Assembly (NCBI RefSeq): GCF_017298635.1
Contig: NZ_CP071182.1
Span: 2,952,001-3,016,000 of the forward strand
From: Paenalicyclobacillus mengziensis
Lineage (GTDB): Bacteria; Bacillota; Bacilli; Alicyclobacillales; Alicyclobacillaceae
Direction: 5' to 3'
Length of the DNA: 64,000 nt
Shown here in pieces: positions 17,550 through 25,907 of the stretch. The position numbers and the translations under genes are program-made. The notes beneath the pieces were generated by a model. It was given only the letters and a program-made list of their open reading frames with translations, was not told the DNA's origin and did not search any database. Positions within the stretch are counted from its first letter, which is position 1, and each line of letters starts with the position of its first letter.

Positions 17550-17655
17550 ATATTCTATCAGGTTTAAAAATTGGTACATTTTTTGTGGATTTACGGACGG
17601 AAATACGCCGCGCTGACCAATATAAGATGTGGCGACCACAGGAAGGATGGTGACA

Positions 17656-18237
17656 GTGATTAAAGACGATGATGCGAGGAAGTTAATTGCTCGAATTGTT
17701 GACGGAGATCAATCTGCTTTCAGGGCACTTTATGATTTAACCATCTCTGATGTGTCAAAGACGGTCGGTTTCCTACTGGATAACCCCGATGGAAGAGACG
17801 ATGTGATTCAAGAAGTGTATGTCTCACTTTATGGTGCGTTGCGACAATACAATCCTTCGAAGGCCCTCAGACCTTGGTTAATGGGGATTGTTTTACGCCA
17901 AATTAGCTCGTATCGTCGTTCTCACTGGCGATTCCAGCGAATTAAACAGAAGTCTGTGGAGAGTTCAGCGCCGCCAATTGAACATGACTTTTCAGAAGAT
18001 GTGGCAGATAAAGTTTTCAACGAGAAATTGTTGTTTGCTGTGTTGAGTCTTCCTCCCAAACTCCGTTCAGTTCTGGTCTTGCGATTCTTACATGAGTACA
18101 CGCGGGAGGAGATCGCGGAAGCTCTTAGCATTCCCGTTGGGACGGTCAATTCAAGATTAACAAGAGCAATACAGGAACTTCGGGCAAAAAACTTTTCAAT
18201 CAAGACTGAAGGAGGAGTGGCAAAGTATGAATTTTGA
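17656..18237 (+). CDS. ECF-type RNA polymerase sigma factor
   Basis: About 193 residues. Region 2 (SAFRALYDLTISDVSKTVGF, then DDVIQEVYVSLYGALRQYNP, with the Pribnow-melting helix RPWLMGIVLRQISSYRR) and region 4 (LPPKLRSVLVLRFLHEYTRE, then EIAEALSIPVGTVNSRLTRA) are complete. Upstream GTG 17629 and ATG 17647 are possible, but AGGAAGG at 17640-17646 best fits GTG 17656. The stop overlaps the next gene, an anti-sigma factor, by 11 bases, implying translational coupling and the standard sigma/anti-sigma switch. The stimulus is unknown. Confidence 0.93.
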   Translation: MIKDDDARKLIARIVDGDQSAFRALYDLTISDVSKTVGFLLDNPDGRDDVIQEVYVSLYGALRQYNPSKALRPWLMGIVLRQISSYRRSHWRFQRIKQKSVESSAPPIEHDFSEDVADKVFNEKLLFAVLSLPPKLRSVLVLRFLHEYTREEIAEALSIPVGTVNSRLTRAIQELRAKNFSIKTEGGVAKYEF

Positions 18238-19090
18238 ATCCAGAATTCGAGACGTAATGGTCAAACATGCGGAAAAGATCCCCGTTGAATCTGATTTATT
18301 TTCCAAGATTGAGTCGCGTATTGACGCGAAACGGAAAAAATCTTATAGGAAGTGGATTATCGGTACGGGGGTGGTTGGCGTCTTGCTGATGGGGGCGAAT
18401 ACCGTCGTATTTGCTGAAACGGGCAAGAGCCTGCTTGACGTGATTTTGCATACCAACAGGGTTTCACCAGGTTCTGCGATGTTATCGGATTGGGTTTTCA
18501 TCCTAGATGGAGGTAAGTCACCTATAACTGATCAGGCTTCGCCTTCTCATCGCAGTTTACCGACAGCCCCGCCGAAGCAACATTCATCGCCGTCTCAATT
18601 ATCGGCACAGGTTCAACAATTGGGGATTTCGGCTAATGGGAAAGAGTTTACAGCGAATCACTACGACCAGTCCTTGAACCAATTCTTGAGTATCAACCAA
18701 TTTCCCAAAATCACTACGGGCGATGTTCAAGTGCAATTTGTTGACGCAGTTTTCAAGGATAAAGCGACAGACCAGTTCAGCTTGGATGTGACGGGTCTTA
18801 AGAGAATCGACAACCGTCCCGAACAGGTTCGACTCGTACTTTATCATAACGAAGCCGGCTCGTTCCAAATCGATGGTGATTCCAGTGCACCAGGTAATGT
18901 AAAGCACCAGGTGACGATTGACGGACAAAACGCAACGTACATTTCATTTATAAATGGTACTGGGTCTAACCAGCAGTACCTTACCTGGAGTCGTGGACCG
19001 TGGGTAATCCTTCTGATGGGTGAGGTTCCGAAACAAACATTCATGCAAATTGCACAAAGCGTTGACCAGCAGGCGCAAGCATATCAATAA
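18227..19090 (+). CDS. Membrane-anchored anti-sigma factor (DUF4367-like C-terminus)
   Basis: A 287-residue protein: an N-terminal cytoplasmic helix region of about 45 residues, one transmembrane helix (WIIGTGVVGVLLMGANTVVF), a Pro/Ser/Gln-rich spacer (TAPPKQHSSPSQ) and an external domain ending with NQQYLTWSRGPWVILLMGEV and MQIAQSVD, like the DUF4367/RsgI-type sensory domains. AGGAGG before ATG 18227, inside the sigma gene, shows coupling. It probably holds the sigma factor until an envelope signal. No zinc-binding HxxxCxxC is visible, so it is not a ZAS-domain protein. Confidence 0.82.
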   Translation: MNFESRIRDVMVKHAEKIPVESDLFSKIESRIDAKRKKSYRKWIIGTGVVGVLLMGANTVVFAETGKSLLDVILHTNRVSPGSAMLSDWVFILDGGKSPITDQASPSHRSLPTAPPKQHSSPSQLSAQVQQLGISANGKEFTANHYDQSLNQFLSINQFPKITTGDVQVQFVDAVFKDKATDQFSLDVTGLKRIDNRPEQVRLVLYHNEAGSFQIDGDSSAPGNVKHQVTIDGQNATYISFINGTGSNQQYLTWSRGPWVILLMGEVPKQTFMQIAQSVDQQAQAYQ

Positions 19091-19319
19091 ACAATTACCG
19101 GAGCGAATGACCGAGATACGGGACTCGCTCTGGCATATCTACATAAAGCCAAGCGGTAGCGAACATCCATAACTATGCGTCAATTTGAGACTTTTCCCAT
19201 GGAGCACTTAGGCAGTTTAGCTGCAGATCAAACTCAAGGATTACGTCTTTGTTTGAGGAATATATATCCACGAACGAAGCATCATTATTCTGCACAAGTA
19301 CTACAGGAGAGGTTCATTC

Positions 19320-19802
19320 ATGAAAAGAAGATGGTGTGTCTATGTCTTGATTGGGATTGTATTTGGAGTTGCTGACTTTTATCTTCCTAGTTTCATCGTT
19401 CCTCATTTGTCAATGAATTCTCCTGTGTTGGAAGGCATTATTGGATTTGCGTTGACCTTTGGTGTATGGCTAGTGCCTGGTATACCGATTGTTATCTACG
19501 AAACCAGTGTTTCTCGAAGGAGGTTGTCGTCGGCTTTAGCCATTTGCTTAACGTGGTGTATCTCTGTCGTGGTTTATTACCTTACGAACGTTGCTCAACT
19601 TGCAATTGGAAGTTCAACGCAGCCAGACTTACGTTTCTCGAATCACAACAGCCCATTTTTCTGGACAAATTGGGAAAGTGTGTTGTTTAGTTACGTCTTA
19701 ACGAGCACCTTGGAATGGAGTATCGTTTCGATCCTCGGTGGCTTAATCATTGGGTTTCTGGTTAGCTCTACTTATATGTTTGTGAGAGGGCTGCGAAGGT
19801 AA
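19320..19802 (+). CDS. Four-helix integral membrane protein, unknown function
   Basis: A 160-residue protein with about four hydrophobic helices (WCVYVLIGIVFGVADFYL, LEGIIGFALTFGVWLVPGIP, AICLTWCISVVVYYLTNVA, TLEWSIVSILGGLIIGFLVS). Polar loops are short. ATG with ACAGGAGAGG at good spacing. It lies downstream of the sigma/anti-sigma pair but 230 bases away, so co-regulation is only possible. No family recognised. Confidence 0.75.
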   Translation: MKRRWCVYVLIGIVFGVADFYLPSFIVPHLSMNSPVLEGIIGFALTFGVWLVPGIPIVIYETSVSRRRLSSALAICLTWCISVVVYYLTNVAQLAIGSSTQPDLRFSNHNSPFFWTNWESVLFSYVLTSTLEWSIVSILGGLIIGFLVSSTYMFVRGLRR

Positions 19803-19857
19803 GAGATACGATAGCTATGAGGACTATGAAAAAATTGAAGCAAACGTAAGATGTGAT

Positions 19858-19977
19858 GAGCCTCACAAACAGCGTGTTCGAGACTGGTACGAAAAGCTCG
19901 GAGGCCGAGAATACGTGTACACGGAGTACATCCTGGAGGCCAGAAACGAAGCAATTGAGTCCACGGTCGTACAATAA
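19858..19977 (+). pseudogene. GNAT C-terminal remnant
   Basis: Reads EPHKQRVRDWYEKLGGREYV and YTEYILEARNEAIESTVVQ. W-Y-E-K-L-G-x-x matches motif B at the end of GNAT enzymes (usually N.rA...YeklGF). There is no start or upstream GNAT core. A short relic, call by one motif. Confidence 0.35.
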
Positions 19978-20148
19978 ATGGAGATATCTCTTAACGCCTG
20001 CCGGGCTTGGTTTCAACAGAACTGTCGGTTCCGGTTTATCGATTTTTGGTCCTAAGTGCCTGGATCACTCTCGAAAGTCATTTCCCATATTGGGTTGCAA
20101 TACATGACCAAGAAATGTGCAGAAGGTATATGGAACCCATGAGTGAGG

Positions 20149-20682
20149 CTAAATCCGCTTGGACATATAAATGTCAGGTTTTCCGAGCCCATTTGCATCT
20201 GGAACAACCCCAGTTACAACAAAACCGAGCTTCTTATAGAACGTAACTGGATGGTCTCCAGTTACCTTGAAGTCTCTAAAGTGACTGGGGAGGTCGGAGT
20301 ACAAATTAACATTTGATAAGGTTGTTTCGCCTGATTCATCGTCTGCTCCTAGAGTAATGGTGAGTCCACTACGTATTCTGACTTGATTCTCGAAATCCGA
20401 CACCAAGGCTCGACCAATGCCAAGTTTACGATGGCTCTGTTCAACCACCAGTGGATGTAGCTCCCAGACATTTCCGTTATACCTCGAACTACCTGCAATC
20501 CATCCGAGGATCTTGGCACTGTCGTCAACTGCCACTCGACTAATGCGCCCTGGTTGCAGGGTCTGTTTAACTTCTTCCAATGCTTCTTGGTAATTGTGCC
20601 ATGCATGTTCGAATGAGTTCACCAAAAGATTACATACTTGCTTGATTGTGTACTGGTCAGTCGTGAGATCCCGAATGTCCAT
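20149..20682 (-). CDS. AAC(6')-type aminoglycoside N-acetyltransferase-like GNAT
   Basis: A 177-residue GNAT. The block GNVWELHPLVVEQSHRKLGI with GRALVSDFENQV, then LTITLGADDESGETTLSNVN, LYSDLPSHF, and HPVTFYKKLGFVVTGVVPDA with NGLGKPDIYMSKRI follows the AAC(6')-Ii/Ih subfamily layout from recall (WELHPLVVE..., G.DD..GTTLS..DLY, HP.eFYekLGy...GV.PnANG..KPDI.M). Those enzymes acetylate the 6'-amine of aminoglycosides. Chromosomal members may have another native substrate. ATG is preceded by GGAAGGGAG. No mobile element directly flanks it. Confidence 0.85.
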   Translation of the reverse strand: MDIRDLTTDQYTIKQVCNLLVNSFEHAWHNYQEALEEVKQTLQPGRISRVAVDDSAKILGWIAGSSRYNGNVWELHPLVVEQSHRKLGIGRALVSDFENQVRIRSGLTITLGADDESGETTLSNVNLYSDLPSHFRDFKVTGDHPVTFYKKLGFVVTGVVPDANGLGKPDIYMSKRI

Positions 20683-20806
20683 ACTACGTGCTCCCTTCCA
20701 CAGAGAAGGTCAGAAATCTGCGCCAGTTGGAATCCTATACGCATCAGCATCATGAATGGGTTCCAACAAAGTTGGATTGCAGTAAATGTGGCAAGTGTCA
20801 AAAACA

Positions 20807-21241
20807 CTAGAATTCCCACAGTACCTTCTGATAGTGATGCTGCGTCTTCGTTTGTTCATACCCAAGTTTCGGATAGAAGTGATGCGATTCGGGACGCTGC
20901 GTCCCGGACCTGAGCCGAACGACTCGATACCCGTTTGCCAATGCCCAGTTCTCAGCCTCAGTCATCAGCAATCGACCCACGCCTTGTTGCCGATACTGAC
21001 TATCCACCACGATGCCTCGAATCTCGACGTACGGCGGGGAACTCAGGGAATGGATGCCGTGTACGTGTATCCACCCGTTTACCCCGGCATTAGTTTCGGC
21101 AACGAAAATCTGATGCTCCCTCAATCGCTGTAAGTGATGAAACCGCTCCTCAACTTCTTCTCTGCTGGCAGGATAACCAAATTGCTCGCATAATGCTGTT
21201 ACCTGCTCAACATCTATTGATTCCATTCGGCGCACCAGCAT
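20807..21241 (-). CDS. GNAT family N-acetyltransferase
   Basis: About 144 residues: MLVRRMESIDVEQVTALCEQ, HHLQRLREHQIFVAETNAGV, EIRGIVVDSQYRQQGVGRLL (motif A) and ESHHFYPKLGYEQTKTQHHY (motif B). ATG 21241 has GAGGAGTGG 6 bases upstream, better than the longer frame to 21256. It runs opposite to the forward genes on its right and in the same direction as the AAC(6')-like gene, 124 bases apart. Acceptor unknown. Confidence 0.88.
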   Translation of the reverse strand: MLVRRMESIDVEQVTALCEQFGYPASREEVEERFHHLQRLREHQIFVAETNAGVNGWIHVHGIHSLSSPPYVEIRGIVVDSQYRQQGVGRLLMTEAENWALANGYRVVRLRSGTQRPESHHFYPKLGYEQTKTQHHYQKVLWEF

Positions 21242-21429
21242 ATGACCACTCCTCAAACTTTGATTTCTCCTCGGACTTCGTGATTCCTCTACGCCGTGCT
21301 ATTCAAGCTTTGGCTGAACACATTCTAATGTGCAGGAAATGTATGGAGAAGTATGGAAAGAGTCTGCGAACTTAATAAGTCCAAAATGCGTACAGACTCG
21401 TGAACGAGCGTCTCGAGGGGATGTTATGG

Positions 21430-21966
21430 ATGAGCGACTTGAGATATCCTATTGGTCCATACCTGCCAAGCTCCGAATTGACAGTCGAAGACAGACACGT
21501 GTTGATCCGAGAGGTTGAGAGGCAACCTAGCCTGCTTCGATCGATTGTTGAGCCATTGCCAAGTGAACAACTTGAAACCCCGTATCGTTCCGGAGGTTGG
21601 ACTGTTCAACAAGTGGTTCACTATCTTGCAGATAACAATATGAATGCATATATCCGTTTCAAGAGGGGTCTGACCGAAGATGCCCCGAGTTCGCCGCCGT
21701 ATCGAGAGGATTTATGGGCAGAACTCCCCGACTATCGGCTGTTGTCGATGAAGGAGTCCTTAGTGCTACTGAACGTACTGCACAAGCGCTTTGCGGTGTT
21801 ACTGTCCGCAATGCAACCCCAAGAGTTTCGCCGCACTCTGAGTCATTCAGTTCTGGAACAGATTACGCTCGACACAGCACTACACCGATTTGTGTGGCAC
21901 AACCGACATCACATTGCGCAGATAATGAGCTTGTGCGAGCGGATGGGGTGGCACAGCAACAACTAA
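21430..21966 (+). CDS. YfiT/BstA-like bacillithiol transferase (DinB fold)
   Basis: A 178-residue protein beginning MSDLRYPIGPYLPSSELTVE and continuing RHVLIREVERQPSLLRSIVE, SGGWTVQQVVHYLADNNMNA and FVWHNRHHIAQIMSLCERMGW. The R-Y-P-I-G-x-(Y/F) start and the three His (in VVHYLADN and HNRHHIAQI) identify the YfiT branch of DinB proteins, metal-dependent bacillithiol S-transferases in Bacillota. Start 21430 is spaced 9 bases from GAGGGG; upstream ATG 21421 abuts it. Its stop is 26 bases before the MBL gene, so they may be co-transcribed. Confidence 0.9.
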   Translation: MSDLRYPIGPYLPSSELTVEDRHVLIREVERQPSLLRSIVEPLPSEQLETPYRSGGWTVQQVVHYLADNNMNAYIRFKRGLTEDAPSSPPYREDLWAELPDYRLLSMKESLVLLNVLHKRFAVLLSAMQPQEFRRTLSHSVLEQITLDTALHRFVWHNRHHIAQIMSLCERMGWHSNN

Positions 21967-21991
21967 CGAGAATGATACGAGGGGGATCGGC

Positions 21992-22909
21992 ATGGAGCGG
22001 GGAACCTACTTTGACTTTTATGAAGTTGGAACTGGAATTTACGCAGCCATTGTTCACGATGGTGCGGGTGCGTTAGGCAACGCCGGAATCGTCGACCTGG
22101 GGGACCGCACACTGGTCTTTGACACAACGCAGTCCATACCTGCGGCTCAGGAACTGAAGAACGTTGCAAAGAAACTGACAGGCCAAGAGGCTTCACTGGT
22201 TGTGAACAGTCACCGTCACAATGACCATGTGTTAGGGAATCAGGTCTTTGCCGACGCCACCATCATCAGTACAGAAGTCACTCGAAGCGTAATGGCCAAT
22301 CGACTTCCGGCCTTTCTTGAATTCGCAAAAGCGCATCCTGAGTATCCAAACCAGATACGAAATCGCCTGTCTGATGCCTCACTAAGCGACCAAGGGCGTT
22401 GGGAAGTGGAGCGAGATTTAGGCGATACGGAACATCTTGCGGCGCACTTACCGGAGTATGTTCCGACGTTGCCAACCTTGTGTTTTGAAAATCAAATGCA
22501 TATTTACGGATCGGCACGGGAAGCGCAACTGCTTACCTACGGCAGTGCCCATTCCGCAAGTGACGCATTTATGTACCTGCCAGAGGACAAGGTTTTATTT
22601 GTTGGCGATTTGGCTTTTATCGGATATCACCCTTCTATGGCGGACGGCAATCCTGAACTGTGGGTGACGATTCTGGGACGGATTCTTGAGCTAGAATTCG
22701 ACACCGTGATTGCCGGACACGGGCCAGTGGGTAATCGCAGTCACGTTGAGCAAACCAAACACTATGTAGAACATTTCATAGAAACGGCGAGGTCCAATTC
22801 GGAGACTGTAAACGCAGACGGAATTCCCATCGAATACCGAGATTGGCGTGGAGAAAGTGTCTATTTTGGTAACCTGAAGTTTTTGAATGGGAGGTATGGT
22901 CGCTCATAA
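21992..22909 (+). CDS. MBL-fold metallohydrolase
   Basis: A 305-residue metallo-beta-lactamase-fold enzyme. Zinc ligands: SHRHNDHVLGNQVF (HxHxDH-like, here H-R-H-N-D-H), GSAHSASDAFMYLP (second H and downstream D), LFVGDLAFIGYHP and the terminal VIAGHGPVG. Members hydrolyse diverse esters or thioesters; the long insert between motifs (QGRWEVERDL...) is typical of SoxH/quinoprotein-relay-like hydrolases. ATG has GAGGGGGAT upstream. It is next to the YfiT-like gene, which could suggest a thiol-detoxification link, but that is inference. Confidence 0.9.
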   Translation: MERGTYFDFYEVGTGIYAAIVHDGAGALGNAGIVDLGDRTLVFDTTQSIPAAQELKNVAKKLTGQEASLVVNSHRHNDHVLGNQVFADATIISTEVTRSVMANRLPAFLEFAKAHPEYPNQIRNRLSDASLSDQGRWEVERDLGDTEHLAAHLPEYVPTLPTLCFENQMHIYGSAREAQLLTYGSAHSASDAFMYLPEDKVLFVGDLAFIGYHPSMADGNPELWVTILGRILELEFDTVIAGHGPVGNRSHVEQTKHYVEHFIETARSNSETVNADGIPIEYRDWRGESVYFGNLKFLNGRYGRS

Positions 22910-22987
22910 GCACGGCCAGGCCATTTGTTAGCTAAGGGAATGTACCGGTGGTCAAGTGCGAGTCAATCTACGGAGGTGAACGGGTTC

Positions 22988-23392
22988 TTGGTACTCGAAG
23001 CAAAGAACGCTGTTACAGAATTTCGGGCCCTCATGAATGAGGGGCGTGTCGACGAGACAAATGCATTGGTCACCGATGATTTCTTTGCCGTATTCTCTCT
23101 TGGCAAGCCAGGTGAATTTGAAACTTACGATGCCTGTGAGTACCGACGGGGAAACCTGCAAGCCAGTCAATACTATGCGGGAAAAAGCCCATATTGGGCA
23201 TATACGGATTTGAGCTGGGGTATGCGGGATGACACGGAGTTCATCATTTCATCCAAGATAGATTTCACACTGAACGGAGGACTCATCATGAAGGCGCTTG
23301 TCACCGAAGTTTACCGCTTGGAAGGCGGACAGTGGAAGCTTGCTCGTCAGTACATGGAGAAATACAAACCTGAGAGTCTGAACGAGCGATGA
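22988..23392 (+). CDS. NTF2/SnoaL-like (DUF4440-type) small protein
   Basis: About 134 residues: AVTEFRALMNEGRVDETNAL, VTDDFFAVFSLGKPGEFETY and later VTEVYRLEGGQWKLARQYME. The alternation of one helix bundle and a curved sheet ending in E-x-x-x-W-K-L-x-x-x is as in NTF2-like proteins. TTG 22988 follows CGGAGGTG with 8-base spacing; the upstream TTG at 22925 has no RBS. Its stop (ATGA) overlaps the ATG of a phosphatase fragment in another frame. Function unknown. Confidence 0.7.
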   Translation: MVLEAKNAVTEFRALMNEGRVDETNALVTDDFFAVFSLGKPGEFETYDACEYRRGNLQASQYYAGKSPYWAYTDLSWGMRDDTEFIISSKIDFTLNGGLIMKALVTEVYRLEGGQWKLARQYMEKYKPESLNER

Positions 23393-23772
23393 CAAGCATC
23401 GAACCACTGGCACAAGCTCTCAGTCTGCAGGTTCATGATGACCCTCGATTGTCCGAAAGGGTTTTGAGTTCGAAGCGTTTGGAGAACTGGTTAGCGTGCC
23501 TGGAACAAACATTTGCGGACTTTGCGCTGGCGTACAACGGTGGGGAAACCAGTGAGCAGGCGATGCGACGAGCCATTCAAGTGGTGAACGAAGCCCTAGC
23601 AGGGAATCACCGTAACGTTGTGCTCGTAACGCATGGGAATTTAATGACGCTCCTGTTGAGACATTTCGACGAACGATTCGGGTTTCAAGAATGGGCAGCG
23701 CTAACCAATCCGGATGTGTACCGGGTGACTGTTGACGGATCGGAAACGACTGTGGAACGAGTCTGGAAATAA
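23389..23772 (+). pseudogene. Histidine phosphatase (phosphoglycerate-mutase-like), N-terminally truncated
   Basis: The frame can be extended upstream only to ESERAMTSIEPLAQALSL, the segment that in complete enzymes follows the catalytic RHG by about 50 residues (S...RA..TI.PLA). The rest is intact: LSERVLSSKRLENW, NGGETSEQAMRRAIQVVNEA and the second catalytic His in VVLVTHGNLMTLLLRHF. Without the RHG nucleophile it cannot be a phosphatase. It is fused out of frame to the end of the NTF2-like gene, marking a deletion junction. Confidence 0.7.
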
Positions 23773-23827
23773 TGCGACGGGCAGACACAGTGGAGGCCTT
23801 CCTCAAACCCTAAGACGGAGTGACGAT

Positions 23828-24805
23828 ATGACCACAACGGATACCAAGTTTGATGAGCTCTGTGAGGAATGTGAACAATGGTTTGGGTTTAAGGTGCTAG
23901 ACGCAAAACCCATTGTTCGTGGATGGCTGAATCGCAAGTGGAAGTTGACCACCACCCATGGAGTATTTCTGCTGAAGTGTTATGACCCAGATAGATATCG
24001 CATGTACGATGAAGCCGCTTTAGTCAAAGCGCTTCGGTGGCAATCGGAACTACATAAAAAAGGGCTGCCCTGTCCCCGAATTCTCTCTCACGATGAAGCG
24101 GAATTGCAGATGACGCCATCAGGACAACGTTATATGGTGATGTCATTTTGTGCTGGGCAGCGGATGCTTCCCGGCAAGGCTACAGTTGGGGAAATGTACT
24201 CTCTCGGGGTGGCCACGGGTCAGATGCACGATTTACTTCTAACGCTCGGTGATGTTCCAACGAAACCTACGTTTTCTATACCCGCAGTATCTGAAAGAGT
24301 GGAACACTGGACGGGTATACTGGGGCGCATGGAGGCAGACGGAAAGCAGGAACTATCCCCGTTTGCCGAGCGTCAACTGAGCGCAACACAGGATATTGAC
24401 ATCGATGACTTTGAAAGTGTGGAAATCGGCTGGGCACACCGGGATCTCTGGGCGGATAACATACTGGTGGCCGACGATAGGTTGTCAGCCATTTTGGACT
24501 TTGATCGCTTGAAGAACGACTATGTTGAGCTAGACATGGCGAGGGCCATCATGTCAGGCGCCCTTGACGGTGATGAATTGAACATTACTGCGATTCAAGC
24601 CTTTCTTGATGGATATCGTACACAACGGGACTTTCCCAAAGGTAGAATCCTGCGGTCCCTACGGATGTTGTGGTACATGGAAAGCAGTTGGTGGATAACG
24701 CCGAACATGGATAAGCATACGGTTCCTCCACAGAGATTTGCTCACGAGATGGACTGGCTGGCGAGGCACATTGGCGCTCTGCCATCGATATTGGGAGCGT
24801 GTTAA
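23828..24805 (+). CDS. Aminoglycoside phosphotransferase (APH)-family kinase
   Basis: A 325-residue kinase-like protein: VRGWLNRKWKLTTTHGVFLL KCYD region with the ATP-site Lys, VMSFCAGQRML hinge, catalytic loop GWAHRDLWADNIL (H-R-D-x-W-x-x-N) and metal motif AILDFDRLKNDYVELDMARA. This is an APH/choline-kinase-type phosphotransferase of unknown substrate. Start ATG 23828 with CGGAGTGACG upstream; the longer open frame to 23732 overlaps the preceding relic. A second APH fragment lies at 26763. Confidence 0.88.
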   Translation: MTTTDTKFDELCEECEQWFGFKVLDAKPIVRGWLNRKWKLTTTHGVFLLKCYDPDRYRMYDEAALVKALRWQSELHKKGLPCPRILSHDEAELQMTPSGQRYMVMSFCAGQRMLPGKATVGEMYSLGVATGQMHDLLLTLGDVPTKPTFSIPAVSERVEHWTGILGRMEADGKQELSPFAERQLSATQDIDIDDFESVEIGWAHRDLWADNILVADDRLSAILDFDRLKNDYVELDMARAIMSGALDGDELNITAIQAFLDGYRTQRDFPKGRILRSLRMLWYMESSWWITPNMDKHTVPPQRFAHEMDWLARHIGALPSILGAC

Positions 24806-24854
24806 TCGACCTTGTATGTTTCAACTATGTTGTTTTACAGGAGAATCCAGGGAC

Positions 24855-25208
24855 ATGAAAAGTTACGATTGTGAACTCAGAAACTTAATTTCGTCCACTG
24901 AGTGGTTTATGGAAGTTCTGCGTACGGTCCGTTTCTGCGACCCACCTGATTGGTTGGTCGGGGGTGGTGTGATACGCACATTGGTTTGGGATCTTGTGCA
25001 TGCCTATAGCACTCCGGCTGCGTTGCGTGACATTGATGTAGCGTACTTTGACCGGACTGATTTACGACCGGAGAGAGACCGAGAAATTCAAAACGCGCTC
25101 TGTGACCAAATGCCTGACATTCCGTGGCAGGCCAAGAACCAAGCTGCAGTTCACCTGTGGTACGAACAGAAATTTGGCTTTCCAGTTGAACCTCTGATAC
25201 ATGAGTAA
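24855..25208 (+). pseudogene. Nucleotidyltransferase family protein (DUF925-like), C-terminally truncated
   Basis: Reads WFMEVLRTVRFCDPPDWLVG, GGVIRTLVWDLVHAYSTPAA, LRDIDVAYFDRTDL and QAAVHLWYEQKFGFPVEPLI. This is the conserved N-terminal 60% of the small nucleotidyltransferase family with G-G..R and D-I-D-V metal ligands. After E-P-L-I-H-E it stops, whereas relatives continue about 70 residues (S-T-E-D-A-I...P.T...VGV). The start is ATG 24855, about 5 bases after a CCAGGGAC tract. It is probably a broken gene or a short active variant. Confidence 0.6.
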
Positions 25209-25285
25209 CCTGTGGTGGCATCAAAGCAGTTAATGTTGTTTCTCGACAACTGGTAGACGGGACACAGACCAAGGGAGGGGTTGCA

Positions 25286-25753
25286 TTGAACCATCCGATG
25301 GCGGAAGCCGTACGGAACATGTTGAAAGAGTCATTTGATGGACCAGCTAATCCAAAGGAGACCTGGTTCACCAACAATGAGGTGAATTCAGGGATTCTCG
25401 GAGCATTAAAGGTAGTATCTGCGGCGGAAGCTTCAACGTTGGTTCACGAAACAACATTAGCTGCTCACGCAAACCATGTTCGCTACAACATGTCGGGAAC
25501 CAATGAGTTGTTGAAGACTGGGAACTATCCAGAGATGGACTGGCACCTGAGTTAGTCGACAACTTCCGTCAGTGAAACCCACTGGAAAGAAGTTCAGGCA
25601 GCACTTCAACGTGAATATTTTGCGCTCATGCAAGCACTGGAGTGCATCGAGTGGAACGAACAGGTAGCTAACGAAGTTTGTGCTTCGTTGGCTCATTCGG
25701 CCTACCATCTTGGTGCTATGCGACAGATGCTAAAGTTTATAAGGAGCTTTTGA
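25286..25753 (+). pseudogene. DinB family gene with a single in-frame stop
   Basis: The first 89 codons (MNHPMAEAVRNMLKESFDGP ... VVSAAEASTLVHETTLAAHA NHVRY, with the first metal His) end in TAG at 25553, but the same frame continues cleanly: STTSVSETHWKEVQAALQRE, YFALMQALECIEWN and VCASLAHSAYHLGAMRQMLK, containing the two remaining His. In the unmutated gene the codon was probably TGG (W, as in H-L-S-W-S). A point nonsense in an otherwise complete gene of about 155 codons. RBS GGGAGGGG precedes the start. Confidence 0.75.
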
Positions 25754-25907
25754 GACGCAGTACGTCTGAAAAGCCGGGAACGAACTTGCGAGCGTTCTCC
25801 GGTTACAACTGGTAAGTGTCAGATGACACCGTTTGCTATATGAGAATGATGCTTAGACGGATGCATATATGTGTCTGCAAGTATCAGTGATGAAAGGAGA
25901 ATGGTTG

